Part shown: positions 34,081 to 43,454 of the stretch, piece after piece
Layout of the letters: each line of letters opens with the position of its first letter
Position numbering within the stretch: position 1 is the first letter of the stretch
Assembly: GCA_964457365.1 (NCBI GenBank)
Contig: CAYWFP010000014.1
Coordinates: 1 to 53,699, forward strand
DNA: 53,699 bases
Origin: CAYWFP01 sp964457365
Lineage (GTDB): Bacteria > Planctomycetota > SZUA-567
Direction: 5' to 3'
Notes under the pieces: generated by a model
What the model was told of the DNA's origin: nothing
The model's input: only the letters and a program-made list of their open reading frames with translations
Database searches by the model: none
Position numbers and translations under genes: made by a program

Positions 34081-35271
34081 GTGCTTATATTTGCGCAAGA
34101 AGGATGCCGGGATAGGCAGAAGCTTCCCGGGATCATCCACCGGATTTATAAAGCGCGAGTATAATTGTTCGCGAAAGCGTTGTTGCAATTCCTGATCTTC
34201 TCGGTTTGGCGTCCAGATTCCTTTCACCCGTTCGTCCATTTCCTTTACGGCATCCAGAATTTCATCAGATGTATTATCAATCACTTGAAGACCTGCCGAC
34301 GCAAAAACTTTCGGATGCATGTAATCCCTAACTGGAGGCGATGTCATCTCGAGAAATGTGAGAAAGCGTTGCTGCTTTTTATTGTAGATCAATTTAGGAA
34401 GAATCATCTCTTTCATCGATTTGCCGTTGATATCCGCGAAGCGTGCAAAAGGAAAATAATTGACGCGGATAACAGGTTTACGAAATACCGTGGGAAATGC
34501 ATCGGGGCCGCTGGCACTACCCCAAAAAAAATGACATTTCGCTGACAGATACAGATCAAGAAAGTCGGAACGCCAGGGATTTGCGTAATCCACAATGTTC
34601 GCGGGAAGATCATTCGGCAATTTAAGTTCGGTGATTTTACCGAAGCGTAGCACACGACAGTCTTGATCCGCCAGATACTTCATCGCGGGTATAAAGGATT
34701 CAATCGAACTGTTGCGACAACGGTTATAATCGTCAGAGCCTTGATTCTTTTTATACACGTCATTGAGATATGCTTGGTCTCGCGCATGTACCGGAACTAT
34801 TTTGTCATGATCTACATCAATGCCGCGCTTGGCTAATTCGATTCGTCCGAATTCCTCCTCTTCCTGCGTAAAGCGCAGGTGAGTTGAGAAGTCACAGTAG
34901 CGAAAATCTTTTCCGGTATGATTCTCAAGAACCAATATGTGATTATCACTCCCGGGGAACTTCTTGTTTTCCTGAACCAAGGCATCCCAGAATTTGTTGA
35001 GGACGATGACTAAGGGCAATGCGCGATCCCACATTTTGGCCAATTGATGATTCGAGACGTTCTTTCTGCGAAAAAAAATATCAAACGTACGCTTCGGCAA
35101 CAGCCCCGCGTCCCGCAGGCATAAATAATCTTCTACGCGAAATGCAAATTCTCCGACACGAGTTGATTGCAACTCGCAAAAGCGTATACATATGAAGGGA
35201 CGCAAAATACGAATTAATGATAAGATCGGCACGAGAATCAAATATTTCAGCAATAGAAAGGCTCCTCTCAT
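34066..35271 (-). CDS. TIGR04372-like glycosyltransferase
   Basis: A 401-residue protein starting with a hydrophobic stretch (LLLKYLILVPILSLIRIL), possibly a membrane anchor. The second half resembles the TIGR04372 family: SIESFIPAMKYLADQDCRVLRFG, IVDYANPWRSDFLDLYLSA, and CHFFWGSASGPDAFP followed by FRKPVIRVNYFPFA. The family is assigned as glycosyltransferases of surface polysaccharide loci from context, without a defined reaction. Base composition is visibly more AT-rich than the flanking plus-strand operon, suggesting separate acquisition. It is convergent with the nucleotidyltransferase (15-bp overlap), and a transposase relic lies immediately upstream. Confidence 0.72.
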   Translation of the reverse strand: MRGAFLLLKYLILVPILSLIRILRPFICIRFCELQSTRVGEFAFRVEDYLCLRDAGLLPKRTFDIFFRRKNVSNHQLAKMWDRALPLVIVLNKFWDALVQENKKFPGSDNHILVLENHTGKDFRYCDFSTHLRFTQEEEEFGRIELAKRGIDVDHDKIVPVHARDQAYLNDVYKKNQGSDDYNRCRNSSIESFIPAMKYLADQDCRVLRFGKITELKLPNDLPANIVDYANPWRSDFLDLYLSAKCHFFWGSASGPDAFPTVFRKPVIRVNYFPFARFADINGKSMKEMILPKLIYNKKQQRFLTFLEMTSPPVRDYMHPKVFASAGLQVIDNTSDEILDAVKEMDERVKGIWTPNREDQELQQRFREQLYSRFINPVDDPGKLLPIPASFLRKYKHLLEA

Positions 35272-35276
35272 TCAAG

Positions 35277-35597
35277 CTAATGGCGAACGGTATTTGGGCT
35301 GAATGCCACGTAAGGGCAGGGAACCCCCCAACGATTATTACAAGAATCAGCTTTTCTATATCGATCGATGATTTCGTTTACCTTGACGTGCTTGAGGGCG
35401 GAGAATTGATCGCGCAGATTGTTTCCGAATTTCGACAGAGATGCGTCTTCATCCGCCGCGTGGAACGCCGACAGGTCCATCTGTCCAACCGCGTCGATCA
35501 GGAACCACGCCAGATGATCCTCCGGCAGCCATTCTTTCATGCTCGGCGGCAGGAGATAGAGCTGGTCGCGATTGCATTCGGTGTAGTTGTGGGCCAT
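35277..35597 (-). pseudogene. N-terminal fragment of an IS1182-like transposase
   Basis: The frame starts with MAHNYTECNRDQLYLLPPSM and continues EWLPEDHLAWFLIDAVGQMD, the familiar N-terminus of IS1182/IS5-type transposases, preceded by GGGAG. Homology fades within about 60 residues and the frame stops after 106, whereas full proteins are about 450-500. The DDE catalytic region is absent, so this is a dead fragment. The upstream 35598-35684 stretch, ending in a GTTGCACGAATAGG-like sequence directly after the neighbouring stop codon, looks like the element's end. The fragment is more GC-rich than the flanking genes. Confidence 0.7.
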
Positions 35598-35684
35598 GAG
35601 TTCGTCTCCCGATTGATTGGATAGCCCCATTCTACACATTCAGCGCCCTCAGTTCAAATCAGACCTATTCGTGCAACAGGCTCC

Positions 35685-36899
35685 TTATAATTTGAGAAAG
35701 TCTGAAGATGCGGCCGTAAAAACCGCGTAATGATCAGGGATGCCCCACAAATTAATAAACTCATATCGCTCATTGGCCAATTCCGCCAGTTGCTCCGCGT
35801 CACCCCTTAATACGCACATCAGCATCTCGCGTATACAGCCCAATATCTGCTTGATCTCCTCGGCGTCCTCCTCTGCCGTGGTGATAAAATCCTTATCATA
35901 GTCGAGCGATATGAGGCGGTTCAATACGTCTATCCCCCGCTGGATTCCGAATGCGTCTCCATCGTCAGCCAGAGAATCGAAGCCCTTGTTCAGCAAATCG
36001 ACGTCCTCGTTGATTTGGTCGAGCCTGTCCATGCTGCTGCCGCAATAATAGCATTTTCTTCCGAGAAGAAATCCTAGGACAGAGCGGGATGTCGCGCACT
36101 GAATCCCGTCTAGACGAGCCGTATATGCCAGCGGCTTTTTATGCCAATATATCTCTAGTTCATCCTGATAGCGTGGCCATGACGAATACAAAGAAAAACC
36201 GTAATCGGCCAGGTCTCGGCACAATTCACCGGAGCGAAGGAAATACCGACTGCGCACAAATGGATTCTCAAGCACATCCATCACCCAGGATTCAAACGAA
36301 CGCGTGTGCGGCAAGCTATCCCATTTGGCCCCATACAAACGCTGGGCTGCTTTCACTCCCGACGACTGCGTTACAGAACCGTACCATTGATACAGCCCCT
36401 TCAACATCAACTCGAAACAGGCGCCGATTTGCTCATAGTATGAAATTATAAGAAAGCCGTCGGAACGAAGAAATCTGCGCATTTTTTCCGCCCAAATTTG
36501 GAGCGGCTGGATGGTGTAAATAAAGCCCTCCGCAACAATTCCGTCGAATCGCATGTCAGACTCAAATGCTTCCACCGTGCTGCTTGAGACCGCCATCAAA
36601 TGATCGGAAAGGCCAAAGCGTGAAAAATTCTTTTGAATATGAGGAATAGCCTGTGGATTGGGCTCGACGAGATGCATGCGAGCCCCCCAACGAGAAAAGA
36701 TGAGAGCATTCTCCCCCGTATCAGGACCGAATTCAAGGATCTCGGCATTGCTGAACATCGAAGGCAAAAGAGCAAGCCTATCGCCGAGAACGCGTCGGCG
36801 CATCGATTCGTACGCGTCAAGTTCCCGTTCCGTCGTAAAGCCCGCTACTGTGGGCAGAATGCCGGCATTCTCGTAATACTCGTGCAGTGAATCAACCAT
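35685..36899 (-). CDS. SAM-dependent methyltransferase-like protein
   Basis: A 404-residue protein. The N-terminal half is a methyltransferase fold: ILEFGPDTGENALIFSRWG as motif I, MHLVEPNPQAIPHI, then FDGIVAEGFIYTI and FLRSDGFLIISYYE. The C-terminal 170 residues are not recognised; they include CYYCG and a long acidic helical region. The target is unknown. The stop codon abuts the probable end of the transposase relic, so the true C-terminus may have been altered by the insertion. The gene belongs to the AT-richer segment and follows two C-methyltransferases. Confidence 0.7.
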   Translation of the reverse strand: MVDSLHEYYENAGILPTVAGFTTERELDAYESMRRRVLGDRLALLPSMFSNAEILEFGPDTGENALIFSRWGARMHLVEPNPQAIPHIQKNFSRFGLSDHLMAVSSSTVEAFESDMRFDGIVAEGFIYTIQPLQIWAEKMRRFLRSDGFLIISYYEQIGACFELMLKGLYQWYGSVTQSSGVKAAQRLYGAKWDSLPHTRSFESWVMDVLENPFVRSRYFLRSGELCRDLADYGFSLYSSWPRYQDELEIYWHKKPLAYTARLDGIQCATSRSVLGFLLGRKCYYCGSSMDRLDQINEDVDLLNKGFDSLADDGDAFGIQRGIDVLNRLISLDYDKDFITTAEEDAEEIKQILGCIREMLMCVLRGDAEQLAELANERYEFINLWGIPDHYAVFTAASSDFLKL

Positions 36900-36937
36900 G
36901 CGCTTCCTATTTAGCTATCTGTCTGCTTACTAACGAA

Positions 36938-38155
36938 TCAACACTCAAGCTGTAAGCTGCGAATCTTTTCATGCAGATTGCCGGGAGTCAATACGGACAA
37001 AGCCTTCAAGTCTTTTCGCTCCAAAGAACTCAACCGGCTACTCACCGCGCCCTCGTTTTCGTTATTTACCGCAAGCAGAACGAGAAGCGGTCCGGGTTGA
37101 TCTTTCAGGATTTTCGGGGAATGTATCGGAAGTCGAGCGCCCGGCACAAATTTTTCCTGTCGCGCCTCTTGATCGTCAACAGCAAAGTCAAGCCATTTAT
37201 CATTGAGACGCAAGCCGTTCACAAACGAGCAGCCCCGACAACCGGCGCCATATAGCACAATCGTCCCGCCATTACCACGCCAGGATTCGAAAACATGAAA
37301 CAGCTTCTGGCGGTACGCTTCCACTTTCGACTTATAATCGCCGCAATGACGCAGGATGGACTCAATCGCCGGCGACGTTTCGGGGTCATGTGAAATGTTA
37401 CGCCGAGCGAATGCGGACATGATTCCGCCGCTAAAATTATAATGCCTTTCCGAGATCACCTGAAACCCATTCGCGCCCAACGACGCAGCAAGAGTTTCCG
37501 GGGTGAAATAGTTGACATGCTCTTCCCACAAGACGCTTATATCTCCATGCCGAAAGCCTTCCTGCACATTCGGTGCATCAACGAACAAATGGCCATTCGG
37601 CTTCAACAACAACACAAGACATTCGTAAAACTGGCCAAGGTCGATCAGATGCTCGATTACCTGCCGGGCCACAACGACATCGAAGTGCCCGTGATCGGCA
37701 ATGACTTGTCTGCAGACTGCCGGTGTGAGAAAATGATTATAAATCGGAAAACCCCGATCTGCCGCAAGTTTGGACGTATACTGGTTCGGCTCAAGGCCGA
37801 TCAGGTTCACCGCGCCAGCTTCGCGTAATGCATGCAGAAAACTGCCATCATTAGCGGCGATCTCAAAAACGGAAACAGAAGGTCCCAGTGAAAGAATTTC
37901 CTGCACCTCGTCAATTCGATGCGGTTCCGCTTTCCAACTGGTGAAACAATAATTGTAATCCAGATAGAGAACATCGGCCGAAATCGGATTAACAATCTGA
38001 GCCATTCCGCAAGCTCTGCAATACGAAACGCTGAACGGGAAAACCTCTTCCTCTTGATCGCGCTCCTCCAAAAGTCTATGTGCAATTGGCATCGACCCCA
38101 GATCAATCAGCGAAGCCAAGCGGGTGGAATTGCAATTTCTACAGCTATAGGCCAT
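36938..38155 (-). CDS. Zinc-type sugar C-methyltransferase family protein
   Basis: A 405-residue protein with the three-part architecture of NovU/TylC3/EvaC-type enzymes, which methylate C3 of 4-keto sugar nucleotides. The N-terminal zinc site uses CRNCNS and YCRACGMAQ; the central SAM domain has VFEIAANDGSFL and a VARQVIEHLIDL strand; the C-terminal domain opens TIVLYGAGCRGCSFV. It is paralogous in layout to the adjacent gene. Some members of this fold methylate other sites or nitrogen, so C-methylation is likely rather than certain. Confidence 0.8.
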   Translation of the reverse strand: MAYSCRNCNSTRLASLIDLGSMPIAHRLLEERDQEEEVFPFSVSYCRACGMAQIVNPISADVLYLDYNYCFTSWKAEPHRIDEVQEILSLGPSVSVFEIAANDGSFLHALREAGAVNLIGLEPNQYTSKLAADRGFPIYNHFLTPAVCRQVIADHGHFDVVVARQVIEHLIDLGQFYECLVLLLKPNGHLFVDAPNVQEGFRHGDISVLWEEHVNYFTPETLAASLGANGFQVISERHYNFSGGIMSAFARRNISHDPETSPAIESILRHCGDYKSKVEAYRQKLFHVFESWRGNGGTIVLYGAGCRGCSFVNGLRLNDKWLDFAVDDQEARQEKFVPGARLPIHSPKILKDQPGPLLVLLAVNNENEGAVSSRLSSLERKDLKALSVLTPGNLHEKIRSLQLEC

Positions 38156-38188
38156 GAATGTCCCTCGGGTCTTCGAGCGATACTCAGT

Positions 38189-39439
38189 TCACCCGTGCTC
38201 TGCAATCACATGACACGCAGGCAACGGAACCAGCCATCGTATATCGGGAAAACTTGCAGCCATCTTATCATGTATAATTTCCGCAAACCTCCATGCGAGC
38301 AAAACAATCACGTCCGGATTCCGCTCTACAATTTTCTCGGGAGGTAAAACCGGCAATCCCATGCCTGGGGAATACAGCCCCTGTTTATCGGGATTTTCGT
38401 CGTATAATGCCTCGGCAAATTCGTGCAGTTCAAAATGGTGCATCAGTGTTGTCGTCGTGGCCGATGCGCCATATCCATCGATGCGCAGGCCAGTTCGCCG
38501 ATACTCCGCGAGTTTACTCCGGACGGCATACTTCGCCGCGTTGATTTTCTTGCTCCAAATGCGAAAACACTCTGTCGTCGCGACCTCCTCCGCATCCTCC
38601 ATGTCCAGCAGTTCCTGCATGCGTCGGGTAGCCTCGTACTTTCCTCCCTTGTGTTGAACGAAATAGCGCAACGAACCGCCTTTTGTCGGAATGGCCTCGG
38701 CATCGAACACCTCTAACCCGTGTTTATTGAAGAAAGGGATAAGCGAGGTCAAGGTAAAATACGAGAGGTGCTCATGATAAGCGAAATCGAACACCATGTT
38801 TCTGATTTGCTCGACAAGATAAAAGCTTTCGAAGACAAAAACACCTTCATCGTCCAAAAGGGCTACGATTCCCTGCATGAAATCATTAAGATCGGGGATA
38901 TTGGCTACAAGATTGTTTGCTGTTATCAATGCCGCCGGACCATGTTCTGCGCATAATGCGGGACCAAGATTGGCGCTGAAAAAGTCACAAACCGTAGGTA
39001 TGCCCTCGTGCACCGCTTCTTGAGCGATTTTACTGGCGGGCTCGACCCCCAGCACATTCATGTCGTTCCGTAAAAAAGCCTTCAATAGTGTTCCGTCATT
39101 GCTTCCCAGATCAACGACCAGCTTTCCTGGCTCGACTCCCAGTGACGATATCAGAGTATCCGCATATCGGAAAAAATGGTCTCCCAAACCGACTGAACTC
39201 GTTGTCCGGTAAATATAATCACTATAGATCCCTTCAGGCTGGATTTCGTCGAGAAGTTGGACAAAGCCGCACGATGAACACAGGTAGAGATTCAGCGGGT
39301 ATTGCTCAAGAGCGACCGCGGCTTCTTTTGTGGGCAGATACGCGTCGGCGAGTGGGGTCTTGCCCAAGTTCAATACCAAATCGAGTTTATTCTGTCCACA
39401 CAATCGACAGTCGTCTCGACGATGCACTGTCGTCTTCAT
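38189..39439 (-). CDS. Zinc-type sugar C-methyltransferase family protein
   Basis: A 416-residue member of the same family. Zinc ligands are in CRLCGQNKL and YLCSSCGFVQL; the SAM motif is VVDLGSNDGTLLKAF, closer to the consensus of characterised sugar 3-C-methyltransferases than its neighbour; FDFAYHEHLSYF is the conserved active-site helix; the C-terminal domain has RIDGYGASATTTTLM. It probably methylates a keto sugar nucleotide. Its ATG at 39439 directly follows the stop codon of the SDR gene with no gap, so the two are co-expressed. Confidence 0.83.
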   Translation of the reverse strand: MKTTVHRRDDCRLCGQNKLDLVLNLGKTPLADAYLPTKEAAVALEQYPLNLYLCSSCGFVQLLDEIQPEGIYSDYIYRTTSSVGLGDHFFRYADTLISSLGVEPGKLVVDLGSNDGTLLKAFLRNDMNVLGVEPASKIAQEAVHEGIPTVCDFFSANLGPALCAEHGPAALITANNLVANIPDLNDFMQGIVALLDDEGVFVFESFYLVEQIRNMVFDFAYHEHLSYFTLTSLIPFFNKHGLEVFDAEAIPTKGGSLRYFVQHKGGKYEATRRMQELLDMEDAEEVATTECFRIWSKKINAAKYAVRSKLAEYRRTGLRIDGYGASATTTTLMHHFELHEFAEALYDENPDKQGLYSPGMGLPVLPPEKIVERNPDVIVLLAWRFAEIIHDKMAASFPDIRWLVPLPACHVIAEHG

Positions 39440-40225
39440 CTAGATATCCTTTTCATTCATTCGCTTGTTTTCGACCGACCCCATGTCTCCTGCTTCCCGC
39501 ATGACGTTTTCTTGCCAAAGCAACGACATTCCGCCGTCTAGCACAATATTCTGCCCTGTCAGATATCCCACGTCTTCACGAAGAAGCAGGCGGATGAGCG
39601 CTGATACATCGCCTGAAACGCCCATTCGCTTCAGAGGGACTATGCGACGATACAAGGCGAGAAGGTTTTCTTGCTGCTTATAGAAATCGCGCGCTTCGGG
39701 CTTGAGAATAATTCCCGGCGAGACCATATTGACGCAGATTTTCTGTTCGCCGAGCACAACAGCGTAATAACGCATCATCTGCTCCAGGCCAGCCTTGCAG
39801 ACGTGGTAACTCAGAGGCTGCTCTCGGGCGATATGATCCGTGGCAATGGATCCAATGAGCACGATCCGGCCTCCATTGGAACCGAACAGTGGAGCGGAGG
39901 CCTCGATGATTTCTCGTGTTGCAGATAACGACGTGCTCAACTCCAACTCCCATGCGTCGCCGTCCGCGCGAGCCCGCTGCATGCAGACAATACCCCACGG
40001 AGGCCCGTTGAGACGCCAGCATGCACGCAGCGCATCATGAACTGCAGGTCGATCAGTTATATCGCAGGCTTGGTGATTAAAACCGGAGTCATCGACCGGC
40101 TCAAGCGGAGCAGTGCGAGACAGACAACTCACACAGGCGCCCTCGTGGAGCAAATCTTTTGCGAGAACAATACCCGTGCCGCGACTCCCCCCGACCACAA
40201 GAATGTGCTTGTTCGTATAAGTCAT
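39440..40225 (-). CDS. Short-chain dehydrogenase/reductase
   Basis: A 261-residue classical SDR. The cofactor loop is a variant of the usual TGxxxGxG (LVVGGSRGTGIVLAKDL); RIVLIGSIATDH supplies the catalytic serine and SYHVCKAGLEQ the Tyr-x-x-x-Lys. The tail VGYLTGQNIVLDGGM is typical. It could reduce a keto group after C-methylation, as in branched deoxysugar pathways, but this is contextual. ATG 40225 is chosen since it forms an ATGA overlap with the cupin gene; a start three codons earlier is possible. Confidence 0.83.
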   Translation of the reverse strand: MTYTNKHILVVGGSRGTGIVLAKDLLHEGACVSCLSRTAPLEPVDDSGFNHQACDITDRPAVHDALRACWRLNGPPWGIVCMQRARADGDAWELELSTSLSATREIIEASAPLFGSNGGRIVLIGSIATDHIAREQPLSYHVCKAGLEQMMRYYAVVLGEQKICVNMVSPGIILKPEARDFYKQQENLLALYRRIVPLKRMGVSGDVSALIRLLLREDVGYLTGQNIVLDGGMSLLWQENVMREAGDMGSVENKRMNEKDI

Positions 40226-40770
40226 TGTGAACACCTGACATTTCTGGCATATTCCTGCAGTTTCTTCATTAACTCGGCTTGCCCGGCTTCATCGTCAATC
40301 GCTGGAGCCCACTCCGGAAACCGGGTCTCGCGCGCGAAAAATGGTCCTCCCGTCACCTCCAGAAACACAAAGACATCCGATTCGATCAGCAGTGTATGGG
40401 AAACACCCGAGTCGATTCTTCTGGCCAGCATTCCTTGGGCCGGATCCGCACTCAATCGTATGACATCCACGACCCCGCCGCTCTGGTCGAAGACGATGTG
40501 TCGCGCGGTGCCTTCAAGTGCATAGACGCTCTCCGATTTTCCCTCGTGCCAATGCGGGGGGACATATGTGTCCCGGGCATGGACGATAATCATCTCATGC
40601 GTTTGCGATTGGGCCGAGGAATGAAGGCAGATCCGAACACGCTGTCGGCGAATGCCACGTGCAAGCTTTTTTAGAAGCTCGATCTCGTCAAAACGAAAGA
40701 CACCGTCTTCACATTGGATCACCTCTTCGGAGAGCCAACGCCAGTTTTTCGGCAGTGGTAGCTCGCTCAT
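40222..40770 (-). CDS. WbuC-like cupin-fold metalloprotein
   Basis: A 182-residue single-cupin protein. RVRICLHSSAQSQTHEMIIV, the metal-binding YVPPHWHEGKSESVYALEG and HIVFDQSGGVVDVIRL match the WbuC family found in O-antigen loci of E. coli and others. The two histidines and the glutamate of the cupin motif are present. No reaction is established for the family. It is coupled by ATGA to the SDR gene and lies 9 bp after the radical SAM gene. Confidence 0.8.
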   Translation of the reverse strand: MSELPLPKNWRWLSEEVIQCEDGVFRFDEIELLKKLARGIRRQRVRICLHSSAQSQTHEMIIVHARDTYVPPHWHEGKSESVYALEGTARHIVFDQSGGVVDVIRLSADPAQGMLARRIDSGVSHTLLIESDVFVFLEVTGGPFFARETRFPEWAPAIDDEAGQAELMKKLQEYARNVRCSQ

Positions 40771-40779
40771 AGGCGCCCC

Positions 40780-41856
40780 CTATATGAATGGAAGGTGACC
40801 TTTGTCGGTATCCAGGTAACTCAGCAACAAACGATTTTTTGCATTGGCCACGCAATGATGATTGCAGTCGCGAGCGGGGCAAATCTCGAAGAACTTGTTT
40901 TTATCCGCGAACCAGAAGTCGCGGAACCGTTGCTCCGCGATCGACCCCAGACAGCCGCACTCCAGATTATACGCCTTGTCCTGGCAGGAGTATACGTTCA
41001 GGTCCGCCCCGATTACCGGGAGGATCTGAAGGTACGGACACCAGTCGTAATCCTTCGCGAATTTCTCTTCGAGCAGATGATAGGAGTCGTAGATTTCGAA
41101 CGTAGCATCTTCCAATTCTTCTTTGGCCTTCTCCACCTCGGCTTTGACACGATCGAAAAACGGACGGTGATACCGGTTGTTCTCCTCGCCGTCGTTGCTG
41201 ATGATGCACGGGGATATCTTGACGCTGTCTGTACCCGTGTCGCGCATGCGCCGAAGAAAATCGTATACATGCATGCCGTTTGCCTCGTCGACGATGAAGC
41301 TCACCCCCAGATAGCAGGAGCCGCCGAAGGCCTTGAAATCCCGTATATTCTCAAGCACGCTATCGAATTCACCCGCATCCACGCCGCGGTACTTCGCATA
41401 GCTTTCCCCATTCCATCCGTCCATGGAGATGCGCAGCCACGTGGCATGGCGGGCGAACACCTCCGCCACCTCGCCTTTCACGAGGGCACCGTTGCTGAGC
41501 GCTGCAAAGCGAATCTGGCTTTCGGCCAGGCGTCGCGCGGTCTCCAGAAGGTGTGGATAACAGAATGGCTCGCCTCCGCCGCTGAAGGTGACTGCCTTGA
41601 CCTGCATCTCGACAAGGTCCTCAACGATCTCCCGCATCTTTTCTACCGGAATGCTGTCTCCGATATTCATGTTCTGGCCGAGTTGCAGGCTATCGACGCG
41701 ATAGGCGCAATAGTGACAGTTGTGGTTGCAAGCGTTGGTCGGTTTGATACGGATGTGCAGCGGTGGTTGTACATCACTCACCTCAAGGGGAAGCGAGTCG
41801 ATCTTGTCCTTGTAGTGGAAAACCTTCATCGCGGAGTAGAGCAAGGCCATGACCAT
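40780..41856 (-). CDS. Radical SAM/SPASM-type enzyme
   Basis: A 358-residue radical SAM protein. The cluster motif is Cys43, Cys47 and Cys50 in PTNACNHNCHYC, followed by VTFSGGGEPFCYP and LRISMDGWNGESY. The last 90 residues are cysteine-rich (WCPYLQ, VYSCQDKAYNLECGC, ICPARDCNHHC), indicating SPASM-like auxiliary iron-sulfur clusters. SPASM members modify peptides, but others act on sugars (dehydrogenation, epimerisation). Here all neighbours are sugar genes, so a carbohydrate substrate is more likely. The gene starts 4 bp after the methyltransferase stop; a shorter start at codon 10 is possible. Confidence 0.82.
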   Translation of the reverse strand: MVMALLYSAMKVFHYKDKIDSLPLEVSDVQPPLHIRIKPTNACNHNCHYCAYRVDSLQLGQNMNIGDSIPVEKMREIVEDLVEMQVKAVTFSGGGEPFCYPHLLETARRLAESQIRFAALSNGALVKGEVAEVFARHATWLRISMDGWNGESYAKYRGVDAGEFDSVLENIRDFKAFGGSCYLGVSFIVDEANGMHVYDFLRRMRDTGTDSVKISPCIISNDGEENNRYHRPFFDRVKAEVEKAKEELEDATFEIYDSYHLLEEKFAKDYDWCPYLQILPVIGADLNVYSCQDKAYNLECGCLGSIAEQRFRDFWFADKNKFFEICPARDCNHHCVANAKNRLLLSYLDTDKGHLPFI

Positions 41857-41860
41857 CTCG

Positions 41861-42523
41861 TTATTCGAAATACGCGAACTCGTAATCGCCGTTGAAGCCG
41901 AATTCGCCGAAAAGCCAGATCCATTCCTCGGGGCGGAAGAAGCACTCGCAAGTCAACGCCCAGCATTGAAGATTGAATAGTTCTTGCAAGTTGCGATAGC
42001 TCTCCATCACCACATAGCCCCGGCGTCCCACGCGTTCGATTTCTGCCAAGGCGGCTTTCAGTTCCGGCAGCAATAGATTATATATGGTCATGATCGAAAT
42101 CACGAGATCAAACTCGTTTTTACCATATGGCAACGGATCTTGGGCCCGGTGTACGAAGAGGGCGTCACGAATCTCCGGCTTGGCCTCCCGAATTGCGTAT
42201 TCCGAGATATCGAAGCCGACGATCTTCGCCCCCGGAAGCAATTGGTGCAACTCGTACAAAAGATACCCTTTGCCGCACCCGGCATCCAGGATTGCCGAAG
42301 CCCCGGTCAGGTTGTAAATCGCTATCAGTTGCTCCGCAATGGGCCTCCACCGACCGTCATACCGGTAGCCGCCATAGCCGAAACGCCGGTCACCATCCCA
42401 AAAGTCTTTATCGTATTGTCGAGCGACTTCCATGCAAGCGACCTTCTGGTCCATCATGCGCCCCAGGTAATCGCGGGAGGTGCTGCTGTGCTGCCTTGTT
42501 ATGATCTCTCGCAACTCACCCAT
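41861..42523 (-). CDS. Class I SAM-dependent methyltransferase
   Basis: A 220-residue methyltransferase. Motif I is SAILDAGCGKGYLLYEL, with AKIVGFDISEYAI, DLVISIMTIYNLL and RVGRRGYVVMESY downstream. ATG 42523 is preferred over an upstream start in the same frame that would run 41 codons into the transketolase subunit; it gives an 8-bp overlap. The DFWDGDRRFGYGGYRYDGRW segment before motif I is shared by some sugar-locus methyltransferases, but the target is unknown. It is sandwiched between the transketolase subunits and the SPASM enzyme. Confidence 0.8.
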   Translation of the reverse strand: MGELREIITRQHSSTSRDYLGRMMDQKVACMEVARQYDKDFWDGDRRFGYGGYRYDGRWRPIAEQLIAIYNLTGASAILDAGCGKGYLLYELHQLLPGAKIVGFDISEYAIREAKPEIRDALFVHRAQDPLPYGKNEFDLVISIMTIYNLLLPELKAALAEIERVGRRGYVVMESYRNLQELFNLQCWALTCECFFRPEEWIWLFGEFGFNGDYEFAYFE

Positions 42524-43454
42524 GCGTTGCCTTTCCCAGCAGTTTTCGGACCATCGCCGCAATCGCGTTTGTTTCGAGGCCATAGCGTCTGAACAGATCA
42601 TCCTGGCGTCCGTAATCGTCCGGAAAGACGTCCGGCAGACCGACACGGCGAAACGCCGGCAGCGGACGCGGACCCGCTTCCAGCAGTACCTCCGCCACAG
42701 CCGAGCCCAATCCGCCGATCACTGAATGCTCCTCGATGGGCACGACAGCTTTCATATTGTGCGCCATCGTGAGCAACATCTCCGTATCGAGCGGTTTGAT
42801 CGTGGGCAAATGTAGAATGCCGGCTTCGATCCCTTCTGCCAGCAGAATCTCAGCTGCGGTGTGGGCAAGCTTCAGCGTAATACCGGTGGTAACCAGCAGC
42901 ACGTCACTCCCCGCTAGTACCGGGATTCCGCGGCCAAGAACACAGTCTTGCCTATCGGAGCTGACGATCGGGTCATGCCCGCGGCCGAGTCGGATGTAGA
43001 CTGGCCCAGGAACTTCCACTGTCTGTGGCATCAGACGGCGCATTTCGTCGGCATCGCAAGGCGCGATGGTAGTCATGTTCGGCAACGCCCGCATCAGCGC
43101 CAGATCGTCGGTTGCTTCATGTGTTGGGCCGAGTGGCGCGTAGACCATGCCCCCACCGTTGCCGATCAGCCTCACGGGCAGGTTTTCAAGACACACATCC
43201 AGGGCAACTTGTTCGAATGCCCGGCGAGTAATGAAAGTCGCGATCGTGTTAACATATGGGATATGTCCTTCCATCGCCAAGCCGGCGGCCATGCCAACCA
43301 GGTTCGCTTCGCTGATGCCTTCCATAAAAAAGCGTTCCGGCAATTTCGTTTGGAAAGCAGAAAGCGTTCCCGCGCCCAGATCCGAGCCGAGAAAGAGGAT
43401 TCGCTCATCCTGCAGAGCGAGTTCGAAGACCATATCGAGACTGGTATTTCGCAT
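42516..43454 (-). CDS. Transketolase-like C-terminal subunit
   Basis: A 312-residue protein containing the pyrimidine-binding and C-terminal domains of transketolase-type TPP enzymes: RFFMEGISEANLVGMAAGLA with the catalytic glutamate, YVNTIATFITRRAFEQV, GPTHEATDDLALMRALPNM, and VVPIEEHSVIGGLGSAVAEV. ATG 43454 shares one base with the stop of the N-terminal subunit gene (TGATG), so the two subunits are made as a pair. Split transketolases of this form occur in some carbohydrate loci and in archaea. The reaction is two-carbon ketol transfer by family; acceptor unknown. Confidence 0.87.
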   Translation of the reverse strand: MRNTSLDMVFELALQDERILFLGSDLGAGTLSAFQTKLPERFFMEGISEANLVGMAAGLAMEGHIPYVNTIATFITRRAFEQVALDVCLENLPVRLIGNGGGMVYAPLGPTHEATDDLALMRALPNMTTIAPCDADEMRRLMPQTVEVPGPVYIRLGRGHDPIVSSDRQDCVLGRGIPVLAGSDVLLVTTGITLKLAHTAAEILLAEGIEAGILHLPTIKPLDTEMLLTMAHNMKAVVPIEEHSVIGGLGSAVAEVLLEAGPRPLPAFRRVGLPDVFPDDYGRQDDLFRRYGLETNAIAAMVRKLLGKATHG

